This document shows positions 53,212 through 61,358 of a stretch of DNA of 64,000 bases, one piece after another. The number at the start of each line of letters is the position of its first letter. Within the stretch, counting starts at the first letter, position 1. Both the position numbers and the translations under genes were made by a program. The notes beneath the pieces are model-generated. The model was not told the origin of the DNA and did no database searches. It saw only the letters and a program-made list of their open reading frames with translations. The stretch is from Ancylobacter polymorphus (lineage in GTDB: Bacteria; Pseudomonadota; Alphaproteobacteria; Rhizobiales; Xanthobacteraceae). Location of the stretch: assembly GCF_022836935.1 (NCBI RefSeq), contig NZ_CP083239.1:3486001-3550000 (forward strand). Reading direction: 5' to 3'.

Positions 53212-53227
53212 CTATCACTTCTGATAG
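53212..53227. promoter_or_regulatory. lux-box-like operator, copy 2
   Basis: CTATCACTTCTGATAG, identical to the reverse complement of copy 1 over all 16 bases including the 4-bp centre. It lies 20 bp after the luxR stop and 66 bp before the second pip-like gene, so that gene should have its own LuxR-controlled promoter. Confidence 0.75.
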
Positions 53228-53293
53228 CTGCCGCCCCGGAACAGGGCTTTCTATTTTCCTCGGCCATCGAAGGACAGCCGCAGGAGAATCGGC

Positions 53294-54205
53294 ATGAGCG
53301 CAGCCGCCAGTGTGGAAGGGTTCATGCCCTTTCGGGGCTATGAGACCTGGTACCGCGTGACGGGCGATCTCGCCGGGCCGCGCCTGCCGCTCGTGGTGGC
53401 GCATGGCGGGCCGGGCTGCACCCATGATTATGTCGACGCCTTCAAGGGCATCACCGCGCTCGATGGCCGGGCCGTCATTCACTACGACCAGCTCGGCAAT
53501 GGCAAATCGACCCATCTGACGGAGAAGGGGCCGGAGTTCTGGACCGTCGACCTGTTCCTGGCGGAACTCGACGCCCTGCTTGCCCATCTCGGCATTGCCG
53601 GGCGCTATGCCTTTCTCGGCCAGTCCTGGGGCGGCATGCTCGGCGCCGAGCACGCGGTGCGGCGGCCGGAAGGGCTGAAGGCGCTCATCATCGCCAATTC
53701 ACCCGCCAACATGCACACCTGGGTCGCCGAGGCAAACCGGCTGCGCCGCGACCTTCCCGCCGAGGTGCAGGCGACGCTGCTGGCCCACGAGGCCGCCGGC
53801 ACCCTAACCCATCCCGATTACATCAAGGCCTCGATGGCGTTCTATGACCGCCATGTCTGCCGGGTTACGCCCTGGCCGGCGGAGGTCGCGCGCACCTTTG
53901 CGGCGATGGACGCGGACAACACGGTCTATCGCCACATGAACGGGCCGACCGAGTTCCACGTCATCGGCACGATGAAGGACTGGACGATCGAGGACCGGCT
54001 GCCGCAGATCGCCGCGCCGACACTGCTGATCTCGGGCGCGCATGACGAGGCGACGCCGGAGGTGGTGCGGCCCTATCGCGAGAAGGTGCCGGACATTCGC
54101 TGGGTGCTGTTCGCCGATTCCAGCCACATGCCGCATGTGGAAGAGACGGAAGCGTGCCTCGCCACCGTCTCCGACTTCCTCAGGGAGCACGACGAGCGGG
54201 GCTGA
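53294..54205 (+). CDS. pip: Proline iminopeptidase-family alpha/beta hydrolase (second pip gene)
   Basis: A 303-residue S33 hydrolase with [20 protein letters not shown] (canonical HGGPG oxyanion motif), [15 protein letters not shown] (DQ-x-G-x-G-x-S), nucleophile elbow [16 protein letters not shown], catalytic Asp in [11 protein letters not shown] and His in [13 protein letters not shown]. This is close to bacterial proline iminopeptidases and proline-amide hydrolases. CAGGAG lies before the ATG. It follows the luxR solo and copy 2 of the operator. Its first paralogue at 51426 shares only the general fold motifs, so the pair is not a recent duplication. Confidence 0.9.
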   Translation: MSAAASVEGFMPFRGYETWYRVTGDLAGPRLPLVVAHGGPGCTHDYVDAFKGITALDGRAVIHYDQLGNGKSTHLTEKGPEFWTVDLFLAELDALLAHLGIAGRYAFLGQSWGGMLGAEHAVRRPEGLKALIIANSPANMHTWVAEANRLRRDLPAEVQATLLAHEAAGTLTHPDYIKASMAFYDRHVCRVTPWPAEVARTFAAMDADNTVYRHMNGPTEFHVIGTMKDWTIEDRLPQIAAPTLLISGAHDEATPEVVRPYREKVPDIRWVLFADSSHMPHVEETEACLATVSDFLREHDERG

Positions 54206-54226
54206 GGCCCCGCCGCCACGCGGACC

Positions 54227-55045
54227 TTAGGGCCGCTCGCCCCGCGCCAGACGGCCATTGATGACGGCCAGCACCGCCGGCAGGTCGGCGACGCTGTCGA
54301 TGACGTAATGCGCCCCCGCCGCGGCCAGCTTGGATACGGCAAGCGCCCGGCGGGCGGCGAACTCGGCGGGCGGCAGCGCCTCGGTGTCGGCGCGCGAGAG
54401 ACCGAACACATTGCCGGAGACCGCGACGCCCACCGTCCAGGCGCCCGCGTTCAGCCCTTCGGCGATGCCGACCTCGGTGTCGTCGATCTTGACCACGGTG
54501 AAAGGCGGGTAGACCTGAAGGTCGGTCAGCACCTTCCACATCAGGAAGGGCGTCGGGCGGCCATCGGGCACGTCGCCGGTGCAGGCCATGGCGTCGGCGA
54601 CGAAGCCCTGCGCGGCCGCGATGGGCGTGATCTTCGCCATGATCTCGCGCGTGTAGCCGGTGGTGCTGCCGATCTTCAGCCCCTGCGCCCGCACAAACGC
54701 CGCCATGTCCGCCGCGCCGGGGATCAGGTCGGCGTAATCGGCCGCCACGGCGATGTTCTTCGGCACGAACACCTCATAGACCGCGTCGATATCCGCTTCG
54801 CCCGGCGCGTGGCCATGCACGCGCTGCCATTCGGCGGCGATGCGCGGCATGGCGAGCAGCGCCGCCACATGCGGTCGCTTGGCCATGCCCATCGGCACCC
54901 GCGCCTCGTCGATGCTGATCGCGACATTGAAGGCGGCGAAGGCGTCGACGAACGCGCCCATCGGGGCCAGCGAGCCGAAATCGACGACGGTGCCGGCCCA
55001 GTCAAAAACGACGGCCTTCAGGTGAGACAGTGACATGGCGTTCAT
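54227..55045 (-). CDS. phnX: Phosphonoacetaldehyde hydrolase (phosphonatase)
   Basis: A 272-residue HAD-family enzyme that splits phosphonoacetaldehyde into acetaldehyde and phosphate. The HAD nucleophile motif is VVFDWAGTVVDFGS, the Schiff-base Lys lies in VPMGMAKRPHVAALL, motif II in IGSTTGYTREIM and motif III/IV in VVKIDDTEVGIAEGLNAG. Length and motif order match PhnX. It usually works with 2-aminoethylphosphonate transaminase PhnW, which is not in the window, so the aldehyde must come from elsewhere in the genome. It is convergent with the pip gene. Confidence 0.93.
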   Translation of the reverse strand: MNAMSLSHLKAVVFDWAGTVVDFGSLAPMGAFVDAFAAFNVAISIDEARVPMGMAKRPHVAALLAMPRIAAEWQRVHGHAPGEADIDAVYEVFVPKNIAVAADYADLIPGAADMAAFVRAQGLKIGSTTGYTREIMAKITPIAAAQGFVADAMACTGDVPDGRPTPFLMWKVLTDLQVYPPFTVVKIDDTEVGIAEGLNAGAWTVGVAVSGNVFGLSRADTEALPPAEFAARRALAVSKLAAAGAHYVIDSVADLPAVLAVINGRLARGERP

Positions 55046-55197
55046 CCGGTTGAAGGCTCCGATGCCGACGGCCCGGACCCTAGGTGCGCGGCTACGCTAT
55101 CCCGCCCTTTCGTGTCACGCGCAAGACCACGCCGCCGTCAAACCGAGACGGGCGGCGTGGTGGGTTTGAGGCGCAAGCGCGTAGTTGCCCGCCCGGC

Positions 55198-55221
55198 ATA
55201 TATAGGGTACCCCCCTAACCT
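55198..55221. promoter_or_regulatory. RcnR/DmeR-type operator at the dmeR start
   Basis: A TA-flanked G/C tract, ATAGGGTACCCCCCTA, with AT-rich ends lies immediately before the ATG of the dmeR gene. RcnR/CsoR-family repressors bind such poly-C/G tracts flanked by TA-rich repeats, and rhizobial DmeR sites have this form. It probably overlaps the transcription start, giving metal-dependent autoregulation. Confidence 0.65.
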
Positions 55222-55497
55222 ATGTCGCATCTCATGACGCCCAATCCGGCTCTTCTCGCCCGTGTCCAGCGCATTGCCGGGCAGGTGGCGGCGATCGAGC
55301 GCAGCCTGGCCGGGGGCGCCGATTGCGCCGATCTCCTGCACCTCGTCGCCGCCACGCGTGGCGCCATCGGCGGCCTGATGGAGAAGATCGTCGAAGAGCA
55401 TCTCCACGCCCATGTCGCCGACCCCGACCTCACCCCCGCCGCCCGGGCCGAGGGCGCGCGCGAGCTGATGGACGCCATCCGCCGCTACAGCAAATAG
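55222..55497 (+). CDS. dmeR: Metal-responsive repressor, CsoR/RcnR family (DmeR-like)
   Basis: A 91-residue all-helical DUF156 protein: PALLARVQRIAGQVAAIERS, the ligand Cys in ADCADLLHLVAATRGAIGGL (about residue 38), and the His-rich MEKIVEEHLHAHVADP (His ligands about residues 64-67). The Cys plus several His pattern fits Ni/Co sensors of the RcnR/DmeR branch more than copper-sensing CsoR. It is followed after 8 bp by the dmeF exporter gene. The start may be 55222 or the in-frame ATG at 55234; neither has a strong ribosome site, and the operator abuts the first. Confidence 0.87.
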   Translation: MSHLMTPNPALLARVQRIAGQVAAIERSLAGGADCADLLHLVAATRGAIGGLMEKIVEEHLHAHVADPDLTPAARAEGARELMDAIRRYSK

Positions 55498-55505
55498 GTT
55501 CCGCC

Positions 55506-56465
55506 ATGGCCCCGCTGCCGGATCCGCAGGCCTTCGCCCACCCGCACGAATTTCTCAGCGCCCGCCATGACGAGAGCTCGCGGCGCACGCGGCTCGTCGT
55601 GCTGCTGACGGCGGTGATGATGGTCGGAGAGATCGCCGCCGGGTTTTATACCGGCTCCATGGCCCTGCTGGCCGACGGGTTTCACATGGCGACCCATGCC
55701 GGTGCGCTCGGCATCGCCGCCCTCGCCTATGGTTATGCCCGACGGCATGCGGCGGATGCCCGTTACAGTTTCGGCACCGGCAAGGTCGGCGATCTCGCCG
55801 GCTTCGCTTCGGCGGCGATCCTCGCCATCGTCGCCGCCGCTATGGCTGTTGAATCGCTGCTGCGGCTGTACCAGCCGGTGGAGGTGGCATTCGGCGAGGC
55901 TGCGCTGGTGGCGGTGCTGGGGCTGATCGTCAATCTGGTCAGCGCTTTCCTGCTCGGCGGCGGCCACGCGCACGCGCACGAACATTCGCATGGCCATACG
56001 CATGATCATGATCATGGACACCCGCATCACCACGCCGTCGGCGGTGGCGACAATAATCTGCGCGGTGCCTATCTGCATGTGCTGGCCGACGCGCTGACCT
56101 CGGTGCTCGCCATTTTCGCGCTCATCGCCGGCGGCAGCCTGGGCTGGGTGTGGCTCGACCCGGCCATGGGCGTGTTCGGCGGCCTCGTCATTGCCCGTTG
56201 GGCGTGGAGCCTGATGCGCGACACCGCCGCCGTGCTGCTCGACACCACCGATGCGGAGGTGGCGGGCGAGGTGACACAGGCCGTCGAGGGTCCCGGCGAT
56301 GTCCGCATCGCCGATCTGCATGTCTGGCGCATCGGCCCGGAGGCGCATGCCGCCATCATCAGCGTCGTCGCGCCGTTGGGCGTCACCTGCGAGGCCATCC
56401 GCGCCCGACTGGCGCCGGTGCATGAGCTCAAGCACGTGACCGTCGAGTGCCGGCACGCCGCCTGA
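55506..56465 (+). CDS. dmeF: Cation diffusion facilitator metal exporter (DmeF-like)
   Basis: A 319-residue inner-membrane cation/proton antiporter, likely for Co2+/Ni2+. Helix 2 carries SMALLADGFHMATHAGALGI, helix 5 AYLHVLADALTSVLAIFALI (H-x-x-x-D metal site), and between helices 4 and 5 is a His-rich loop of about 25 residues (HAHAHEHSHGHTHDHDHGHP). The HMATHAGAL segment is diagnostic of the DmeF branch. The C-terminal cytoplasmic domain (RIADLHVWRIGPEAHAAIIS) is present. Co-transcribed with the repressor gene. Confidence 0.93.
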   Translation: MAPLPDPQAFAHPHEFLSARHDESSRRTRLVVLLTAVMMVGEIAAGFYTGSMALLADGFHMATHAGALGIAALAYGYARRHAADARYSFGTGKVGDLAGFASAAILAIVAAAMAVESLLRLYQPVEVAFGEAALVAVLGLIVNLVSAFLLGGGHAHAHEHSHGHTHDHDHGHPHHHAVGGGDNNLRGAYLHVLADALTSVLAIFALIAGGSLGWVWLDPAMGVFGGLVIARWAWSLMRDTAAVLLDTTDAEVAGEVTQAVEGPGDVRIADLHVWRIGPEAHAAIISVVAPLGVTCEAIRARLAPVHELKHVTVECRHAA

Positions 56466-56612
56466 AAAGGCGCGGTCACAGCTTCGCGAAGGGTGGCCGG
56501 GCTAACCTTCTGGAAACCATACGGGCGTTAATCGGCAACGATCGGCGCGCTGGAGCATTCTCTTCGCCCTCCTGCCGTCGATCTGCCTTGATGCGACGCT
56601 AGCCGAGCTGCC

Positions 56613-57641
56613 ATGAACCTGTTGCGCACCTTTTTCCTGCTCGGCTTCGCCCTGCTCCTCGCCGGCTGCGCGAGCATGGACGGCGATGATCGCGGCTCGA
56701 TCCCCATTCCGCAGAAGCTGATGCAGGAGATGGCCGCCAAGGGCATGACGCCCGACGACCCGATCATGGTGCGCATCTACAAGCAGGAGAGCGAGCTGGA
56801 GGTGTGGAAGCGCACCCGTTCCGGCCGCTATGCCCTGCTCAAGACCTATCCGCTTTGCCGCTGGTCGGGCAAGCTCGGGCCGAAGACCCGCGAGGGCGAC
56901 CGGCAGGCGCCGGAGGGCTTCTACACCGTCACGCGCGGCCAGCTGAATCCGCGCTCGCAATATTACCTCTCCTTCAATCTCGGCTATCCCAACGCCCTCG
57001 AACAGGCGCTCGGCTACAGCGGCAGCGCGCTGATGGTGCATGGCGCCTGCACCTCCGCCGGCTGCTACGCCATGACCAATGACGGCGTCGGCGAGGTCTA
57101 TGCGCTGGCGCGCGACGCGCTCGCCGCCGGCCAGCCCGGGTTCCAGGTGCAGTCCCTGCCCTTCCGCATGACGCCCGCCAATCTGGCCGAGCACCGCGCC
57201 AACCCGAACATGGCCTATTGGCGCAATCTGAAGGAAGGCACCGACCTGTTCGCCGTCACCCGTGTGCCGCCCAATGTCTCGGCCTGCGGCGGACGCTACC
57301 GCTTCACGCCGGGCACTGAGCCGGCGCCGGCACCGACCGACCCGCTCGCGCCCTGCCCGGCCATAGCGCCTGACGCCGCCCTGGTCGCGGCGGCGAGTAA
57401 GCAGGCGCAGGATGAGCAGGCCATCGCCGCCCTCGCCGCAAGCCGCCCACCGGCTAATGCCTCCTATGTCGATGGCGGCATGCACCCGAGCTTCCGTGAC
57501 ATTCTGCGCCGCTCCGGCCCGCAGAAGCTGGCGGCGATGACCTCGGGCGGCAAGATCCCGGTGAGCGAGCCGACCGCCGCCCTCGCCGATCCCTATAAGG
57601 GCGCCGAGCAGGGCTATGAGGAAGGCGACAGCGCCAATTAG
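56613..57641 (+). CDS. L,D-transpeptidase catalytic-domain (YafK/DpaA-like) lipoprotein
   Basis: A 342-residue protein. A lipoprotein signal (LLGFALLLAGCASMD, lipobox LAGC) anchors it in the envelope. The catalytic region is at about residues 45-225: VRIYKQESELEVWKRTRSGR, GPKTREGDRQAPEGFYTVTR, LNPRSQYYLSFNLGYPNALE and the active-site motif MVHGACTSAGCYAMTNDGVG. E. coli YafK (DpaA), with the same HG-x-C-x-S-x-GC-x-AMT motif, removes Braun lipoprotein from peptidoglycan. A variable Ala/Pro-rich C-terminal region follows. The gene stands alone. Confidence 0.88.
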   Translation: MNLLRTFFLLGFALLLAGCASMDGDDRGSIPIPQKLMQEMAAKGMTPDDPIMVRIYKQESELEVWKRTRSGRYALLKTYPLCRWSGKLGPKTREGDRQAPEGFYTVTRGQLNPRSQYYLSFNLGYPNALEQALGYSGSALMVHGACTSAGCYAMTNDGVGEVYALARDALAAGQPGFQVQSLPFRMTPANLAEHRANPNMAYWRNLKEGTDLFAVTRVPPNVSACGGRYRFTPGTEPAPAPTDPLAPCPAIAPDAALVAAASKQAQDEQAIAALAASRPPANASYVDGGMHPSFRDILRRSGPQKLAAMTSGGKIPVSEPTAALADPYKGAEQGYEEGDSAN

Positions 57642-57713
57642 CTGCGCCTTGCCATCTTCCCACGGCCGGCGCTTTGCGGCAGATAGGCCCCTCACGCTGA
57701 GGCAAGAGGCGAG

Positions 57714-58097
57714 ATGGCCACCCGAATGACCCCGAGCGAGATGCTGGCCACGGCCCGCCATCTCAAGCGCCTGCCCTTCACGGAAGCCGATCTCGCCATG
57801 ATCCGCTCCGGCACGCCGGCGGTGGCGCCGAAGCTGTCGGCGAAGTACGAGCCCTCCGAGGGATTCTACTACCTTGCCGCGCCCTCGCTCCATATGGAGT
57901 TTGTCGTGGTCAAGGAGGTGCGGCTGCGCCTGCCCTTCCTCACCCTGCCGCGCTACGTGATCCTCATGGGGTTCGAGCATGGCGAGGTCTGGGAAATCGG
58001 GCCGACGGTAAAGCGCCTGCGTGCCGTGCCTTACATCTTCCAGCGCATGGCGGCGACCGATAGCTGGCTCGACAGCGAATATGGCCGCAAGAAGTAG
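57714..58097 (+). CDS. Hypothetical protein (127 aa)
   Basis: No family recognised. The 127-residue product is cytoplasmic-looking, with no signal peptide: SEMLATARHLKRLPFTEADL at the start, a middle FYYLAAPSLHMEFVVVKEVR, then LRLPFLTLPRYVILMGFEHG and a C-terminal helix YIFQRMAATDSWLDSEYGRK. AGAGGCGAG precedes the ATG. It is convergent with eutC (8 bp). Codon use is normal for the window. Confidence 0.7.
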   Translation: MATRMTPSEMLATARHLKRLPFTEADLAMIRSGTPAVAPKLSAKYEPSEGFYYLAAPSLHMEFVVVKEVRLRLPFLTLPRYVILMGFEHGEVWEIGPTVKRLRAVPYIFQRMAATDSWLDSEYGRKK

Positions 58098-58105
58098 CGG
58101 CCGTT

Positions 58106-58924
58106 TCAGCCGATCCGCACCGGCGGCGGGCGGCCGCCGATCAGCAGCAGGTCGCTCTCGTCCTTGAGCGTCACCCCGGTGACGCGGCGCGCCAGCGCCT
58201 CCTTCAGCAGCCAGGCGAGCTTGAAGGCGGCGTGCTCGTGCGACAGCCCTTCGCCGCGTACATTGGAAATGCAGTTGCGCTCGGCATCGGAGCGGCCGGC
58301 GCGCGGGGCGAAGGTGAGGTAGAGCCCGAGACTGTCCGGCGAGGACAGGCCCGGCCGCTCGCCGATCAGCACCACGCAGGCACTCGCCTTCAGCCGTTCC
58401 CCCACCTCGTCCCCCAGAGCCACACGCGCCTGCGACGCGATAGAGACCGGCCCGACGCTCCAGCCGGCCTCGGCGATCCGCGCCTTGAAAGCCGAGAGGA
58501 ACGGCACCGCCTGCGCGTGGATCGCGGTGGATGAGAGCCCGTCCGCCACCACGAGCGCCAGATCGACCGACGCCCCCGCCCGCGCCTCCAGCAGCGCCCG
58601 GCTTTCGTCGGAGAGCCGGCGCCCGAGATCGGGGCGGCACAGATAGGCGTCGCGCGCCGGGGCGGCGGAGGTCACTTCCAGAGTCTCGAAACCCAGTGCC
58701 GCGACTTCTGCCGCCATGCGGGCGGAATCGAAGGGCAGATGCACCGCATCGCGCGCCTGCGCATGAGCGAGGGCGAAGCGCAGCACCTCACGCGTCGGCA
58801 AGCCGGTGCCGGCGCGCCCCAGCGCAATTCGGGCCGGCGTGATTCCGGCGAGCCGGCGCCAGCTGTCCTCGATCACCGCCGCGTCGATCGGCTCGGCGGC
58901 TGTGTCTTCCCGCACCTCGCTCAT
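58106..58924 (-). CDS. eutC: Ethanolamine ammonia-lyase small subunit
   Basis: A 272-residue EutC. Landmarks: TPARIALGRAGTGLPTREVL, RFALAHAQARDAVHLPFD, ALVVADGLSSTAIHAQAVPF, VVLIGERPGLSSPDSLGLYL and NCISNVRGEGLSHEHAAFKL, the last two forming the adenosylcobalamin-binding edge. With EutB it converts ethanolamine to acetaldehyde and ammonia using B12. Its ATG overlaps the eutB stop (ATGA). No other eut, shell or reactivase gene is seen, as is common in alphaproteobacteria that use ethanolamine without a microcompartment. Confidence 0.95.
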   Translation of the reverse strand: MSEVREDTAAEPIDAAVIEDSWRRLAGITPARIALGRAGTGLPTREVLRFALAHAQARDAVHLPFDSARMAAEVAALGFETLEVTSAAPARDAYLCRPDLGRRLSDESRALLEARAGASVDLALVVADGLSSTAIHAQAVPFLSAFKARIAEAGWSVGPVSIASQARVALGDEVGERLKASACVVLIGERPGLSSPDSLGLYLTFAPRAGRSDAERNCISNVRGEGLSHEHAAFKLAWLLKEALARRVTGVTLKDESDLLLIGGRPPPVRIG

Positions 58925-60309
58925 GCCGCCAGCTCCGGCGCGGCCGCGAGCAGCGGATGGCTGCCGCGCTGCGTCTTCAGCCGCCCGCCGGGGTCGGTGA
59001 TCCCCATGCGCTGCAGCCACGCCTCGAATTCCGGCGCCCGCTTCAGCCCGAGCACCTCGCGAAGATAAAGCTGATCGTGGAACGAGGTGGACTGGTAGTT
59101 CAGCATCACGTCGTCCGAGCCGGGAATGCCCATGATATAGGTCACGCCCGCCGCGCCGAGCAGCGTCATCAGCGTGTCCATGTCGTCCTGGTCGGCCTCG
59201 GCATGGTTGGTGTAGCAGACGTCGCAGCCGAGCGGCACGCCCATCAGCTTGCCGCAGAAATGGTCCTCCAGCCCGGCGCGGATGATCTGCTTGCCGTCAT
59301 AGAGATATTCCGGCCCGATGAAGCCGACCACCGTGTTCACCAGCAGCGGCTTGAACGGCCGGCACACCGCATAAGCGCGCGCTTCCAGCGTCTGCTGGTC
59401 GACACCGTAATGGGCGTTGGCCGACAGCGCCGACCCCTGGCCGGTCTCGAAATACATCACATTGTCGCCGAGCGCGCCGCGCTTGAGCGAGAGCGCCGCC
59501 TCGCGGCCCTCCTTCAGCGTGGCGAGGTCGATGCCGAAGGAGGCATTCGCCTTCTGCGTGCCCGCCACTGACTGGAAGACGAGATCGACCGGCACGCCGC
59601 GATTGATCACCTCGGTGGAGGTCGTGACATGGGTCAGCACGCAGGCCTGCGTCGGGATGTCGAAGCGCTGGATGATGCCGTCGATCAGCTTCAGCAGTTC
59701 GCTCAGCACCGGCACGCTGTCGGAAGCCGGGTTGATGCCGATCACCGCATCGCCGCAGCCATAGAGCAGCCCGTCGAGGATGGAGGCGGTGACGCCGGCG
59801 GGATCGTCGGTGGGATGGTTGGGCTGGAGCCGCACCGCCATGGTGCCGGGCAGGCCGATCGTGTTGCGGAAGCGCGTCACCACCCGGCACTTCTTGGCGA
59901 CCGCGATCAGGTCCTGGTTGCGCATCAGCTTGGAGACGGCCGCCGCCATTTCGGGCGTAATCGCCGGGGCAAGGGCGGCGAGCGCCTCGCTGGTGGCGCC
60001 GGTTGAGAGCAGGAAGTCGCGAAAATCGCCCACCGTCATGTGCGAGATCGGGCGGAAGGCGGCAGCGTCATGCGTGTCGATGATGAGGCGTGTAACCTCG
60101 TCTTCCTCATAAGGCACCAGCGCCTCGTTGAGGAAGGTGGTCAGCGGCACGTCGGCGAGGCACATGCGGGCGGCGACGTTTTCTTCCGCCGTCGCGGCGG
60201 CGATGCCGGCCAGCATGTCGCCGGAGCGTAGCGGCGTCGCTTTCGCCATCAGGTCCTTCAGATCGGCGAAGGCGTAAACATGCGATCCGGCGACGGTGCG
60301 GTAGGCCAT
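58921..60309 (-). CDS. eutB: Ethanolamine ammonia-lyase large subunit
   Basis: A 462-residue EutB, the TIM-barrel catalytic subunit. Landmarks: SGDMLAGIAAATAEENVAAR, FRNTIGLPGTMAVRLQPNHP, GDAVIGINPASDSVPVLSEL, VFQSVAGTQKANASFGIDLA, MYFETGQGSALSANAHYGVD, GVPLGCDVCYTNHAEADQDD and FHDQLYLREVLGLKRAPEFE. Catalytic and substrate residues in these blocks are intact. The ATG at 60309 follows AAGGGA; it is read with eutC. Nearby amidases and pip-like hydrolases could supply ethanolamine, but that is inference. Confidence 0.96.
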   Translation of the reverse strand: MAYRTVAGSHVYAFADLKDLMAKATPLRSGDMLAGIAAATAEENVAARMCLADVPLTTFLNEALVPYEEDEVTRLIIDTHDAAAFRPISHMTVGDFRDFLLSTGATSEALAALAPAITPEMAAAVSKLMRNQDLIAVAKKCRVVTRFRNTIGLPGTMAVRLQPNHPTDDPAGVTASILDGLLYGCGDAVIGINPASDSVPVLSELLKLIDGIIQRFDIPTQACVLTHVTTSTEVINRGVPVDLVFQSVAGTQKANASFGIDLATLKEGREAALSLKRGALGDNVMYFETGQGSALSANAHYGVDQQTLEARAYAVCRPFKPLLVNTVVGFIGPEYLYDGKQIIRAGLEDHFCGKLMGVPLGCDVCYTNHAEADQDDMDTLMTLLGAAGVTYIMGIPGSDDVMLNYQSTSFHDQLYLREVLGLKRAPEFEAWLQRMGITDPGGRLKTQRGSHPLLAAAPELAA

Positions 60310-60491
60310 GGGCAGGTCCCTTCGGCGCCCGGTGCTCAACATGGCGCCATGGGCAAAATGTATCCTGCCGCCGCCTGCCGGCAAAGCGCAACTTCGGTCG
60401 TCCCCTCTCGACGCCGCACGACTGGCATACCACGCTGGACGTCGCCCGCGCCGGCCGTTACCACGCGCCGGAAATCCTCGGAGGAAACGCC

Positions 60492-61235
60492 ATGGCCACC
60501 TTCATTCTCATTCACGGCTCCTGGCATTGGGGCGGCTGCTTCCAGAAAGTGGCGAACCTGCTCGGCGCCGCCGGCCATGCGGTGATCGCGCCGGACCTCG
60601 CCAGCCACGGTTTCGACCCCACGCCCACCGCCGCCGTCACCGACATTTCCATCTACGCCGCCCCGGTGCGCGCGGCGCTGGAGGAGATCGAGGGCAAGGC
60701 GATCCTCGTCGGCCATTCCGTCGGCGGGGCCACCTGCACCTGGCTGGGTGAGGAAATGCCGGAGCGTATCGAGGCGCTGGTCTATCTCACCGGCTTCATG
60801 GCGCCCAACGGCAAGACAGCGCGCGACTTCGTCATGACGCCGGCCTATCTCAAGGACCCGGCCATCGTCGAGACGCAGGGCATGCTCCGCCTCGGCAAGG
60901 AGGGGCTCGGCCTCGATCTCTCCCGCCGCGACCTCATCGCCCGTTCGCTCTATTCCGACTGCAGCGCGCATGACATCGACCGCGCCCTGCCCAATCTCGT
61001 GCGCCTCACCCCGCACGCGCCCTTCGCCGCCATCTCGGCCATCACCCCGCACCGCTTCGGCCGCCTGCGCCGGCACTACATCGAATGCTTGCAGGACCGC
61101 GGCCTGCCGCTGGCCGTGCAGCGGGAAATGCAGGCGGCGGTGCCGGGCGCCCATGTCCACGCGCTCGACACCGGCCATTCGCCATTCTTCAGCGCGCCGG
61201 AGGCCGTGGCGGAGCTGTTATTGAACATCCGCTGA
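60492..61235 (+). CDS. Alpha/beta hydrolase, plant-esterase-like (EstC/hydroxynitrile-lyase fold)
   Basis: A 247-residue hydrolase: FILIHGSWHWGGCFQKVANL (oxyanion region), HAVIAPDLASHGFDPT, the elbow LVGHSVGGATCTWLGEEMPE, the lid YLTGFMAPNGKTARDFVM, and the catalytic His in HALDTGHSPFFSAPE. The order and the HG-x-x-H-G/W-x-W start match the family of bacterial EstC and plant methylesterase/hydroxynitrile lyases. GGAGGAAACGCC leads into the ATG. Substrate unknown; single gene. Confidence 0.85.
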   Translation: MATFILIHGSWHWGGCFQKVANLLGAAGHAVIAPDLASHGFDPTPTAAVTDISIYAAPVRAALEEIEGKAILVGHSVGGATCTWLGEEMPERIEALVYLTGFMAPNGKTARDFVMTPAYLKDPAIVETQGMLRLGKEGLGLDLSRRDLIARSLYSDCSAHDIDRALPNLVRLTPHAPFAAISAITPHRFGRLRRHYIECLQDRGLPLAVQREMQAAVPGAHVHALDTGHSPFFSAPEAVAELLLNIR

Positions 61236-61262
61236 GCCCGCCGGGCCACACCCGGCCCGCAT

Positions 61263-61298
61263 CCGGCGGGGAAAGGTCCACGCCCCCTTCCCCGCCGG
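61263..61298. terminator. Hairpin after the esterase gene
   Basis: Eleven-base arms CCGGCGGGGAA / TTCCCCGCCGG enclosing 14 bases, 28 bp after the esterase stop and before the ureohydrolase gene. No T-run; possible Rho-assisted end or mRNA-stabilising element. Confidence 0.4.
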
Positions 61299-61358
61299 CC
61301 TCGGCACCCGCTAGCCTGAGCGGACTTCCAGAAGCCCGAAGGCTCACAAGAGGCTCGA

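Noticed and set aside
51426..54205. Recent duplication of the two pip-like genes
   Set aside because: They share only catalytic motifs and general fold order; the sequences are too different for a recent duplication.
55960..56050. CRISPR-like or tandem-repeat appearance (repeated CAT/CAC units)
   Set aside because: It is the in-frame His-rich metal-binding loop of the DmeF exporter, not a repeat array. No CRISPR array was seen anywhere in the window.
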